Source: Symbiodinium microadriaticum
Lineage: Eukaryota; Sar; Dinophyceae; Suessiales; Symbiodiniaceae
Length of the DNA stretch: 64,000 nt
Direction of reading: 5' to 3'
Assembly (NCBI GenBank): GCA_001939145.1
Contig: LSRX01001133.1
Span: forward strand, 172,212-236,211
The notes below the pieces were generated by a model that had not been told where the DNA came from, did not search any database, and saw only the letters and a program-made list of their open reading frames with translations. Made by a program: the position numbers and the translations under genes. This document shows, piece by piece, positions 63,276 through 64,000 of the stretch; position 1 is the stretch's first letter; each line of letters starts with the position of its first letter.

Positions 63276-64000
63276 ATACACCCAGCTCCCCAGATCCTTA
63301 CTGTAATCCCATGCCATTGTCCCTGAAATCCAAGCCAGCACACCCCCTTAAACCGCACACGAAACCCCAAGTCCAAACTTTTGAACACCCAAAACCCTGA
63401 AACCCCTGAACCCAAACCATCTACACCCAATGATTTTTTATCAGCCCTGAACTCTAAACAAAACAATCTATGCGCATCCTGTCTCGAGCCAGAAGTTCTC
63501 GCCGGTCCTGCCAGAATAACTTTGATTTGGGAGTATCGCGTCTGTCTTTAAGTGCCTAGGGCGTGCGGTGTTATGGTCCTAAACCCTACACCCCCAAGCG
63601 CTGGAGGGTTCGGGGGTGAGCAGTTGTGGATATAAATAAATGCTTAAGAGATCGAGCTGTATGGCTCGGTATCTATACCCCCAATCACCACCCTACCCCG
63701 CAATCTTACTGAATTTTGGGCACCAGCAGCCGTAATAACACACAACCAAAAACCCCACACTTCGGACCTTAAGCTAAACCCTAAACGCCCTAAAACCTTA
63801 AACTCTGACCTTCTAAACTGCTAAAGATTCTTAACCCTACATCCTAAACCCTGAACCCTTGAAGTTTCACAGGTCAGCCCTCTACGTAGCTAATGAACCG
63901 TTCAGTCAACCCTGGGCGGACGTTTTATCCATGGGGACTTGAGCAGTCATGTGGCAGGTTAAAGCAGGCATAAAGGATCACAAAAGTAATGCTGGAGGCA
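63276..64000. other. Window end, no clear gene
   Basis: CCCTAAA-like text at 63370-63420 and 63770-63860. Frames of 74-80 codons run through it and are not convincing. Confidence 0.4.

Overview
The window reads as nuclear DNA of a dinoflagellate, probably Symbiodiniaceae-like. Four things point there. A 19-base exact match to the dinoflagellate trans-spliced leader (DinoSL) lies at 17461-17479. Gene models need GT, GC and GA splice donors, a mix known from Symbiodinium. A TIR-like multi-pass membrane protein family that is expanded in dinoflagellates is present. Plant-type (TTTAGGG)n telomere-like repeats are scattered throughout. No bacterial operons, rRNA, tRNA or CRISPR arrays are visible. 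Most long open frames are shadows of repeats; real coding sequence is in short exons.

Three loci are well supported. (1) A LicD/fukutin-type nucleotidyltransferase-fold gene on the minus strand (51006 to 48791): five exons whose splice phases all agree, carrying the PT.GTLIG..RYG motif, the DRDMD acidic motif and the usual LPL.PC.F C-terminal motif. (2) A divergent intronless gene at 51106-51966 (+) with a DEK_C-like helical segment. (3) A TIR-like membrane protein gene on the minus strand (22059 to 20186): two exons joined by a GC-AG intron that is largely made of family A foldback elements. A frameshifted coding relic at about 16.48-17.35 kb sits behind the DinoSL match and looks like a retroposed mRNA or another captured RNA.

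Layout. 0-2 kb: minus-strand exon-like islands, including a signal peptide. 2-5 kb: telomere-like tracts, a 21-bp-TIR element and an assembly gap flanked by a 136-bp duplication. 5-11 kb: plus-strand exon-like islands among elements. 11-20 kb: minus-strand exon-like islands whose phases can be chained to the membrane protein gene, plus a 572-bp T-rich TIR element and the DinoSL relic. 20-22 kb: membrane protein gene. 22-48 kb: repeat-dominated, with scattered exon-like islands. 48.8-52 kb: the LicD/DEK pair. 52-64 kb: more islands, microsatellites, an inverted telomere-like palindrome and an exact 111-bp duplication.

Overall organisation: genes are cut into small exons, and introns and intergenic DNA are built from degenerate TTTAGGG tracts plus at least five families of about 85-200-bp foldback (MITE-like) elements. 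In the best-supported gene one intron holds a CCCTAAA array and another holds a family A foldback. Exon-like islands given confidence below 0.45 rest on an open frame plus splice-like ends only; both strands of many islands are open, so strand and frame could be wrong.
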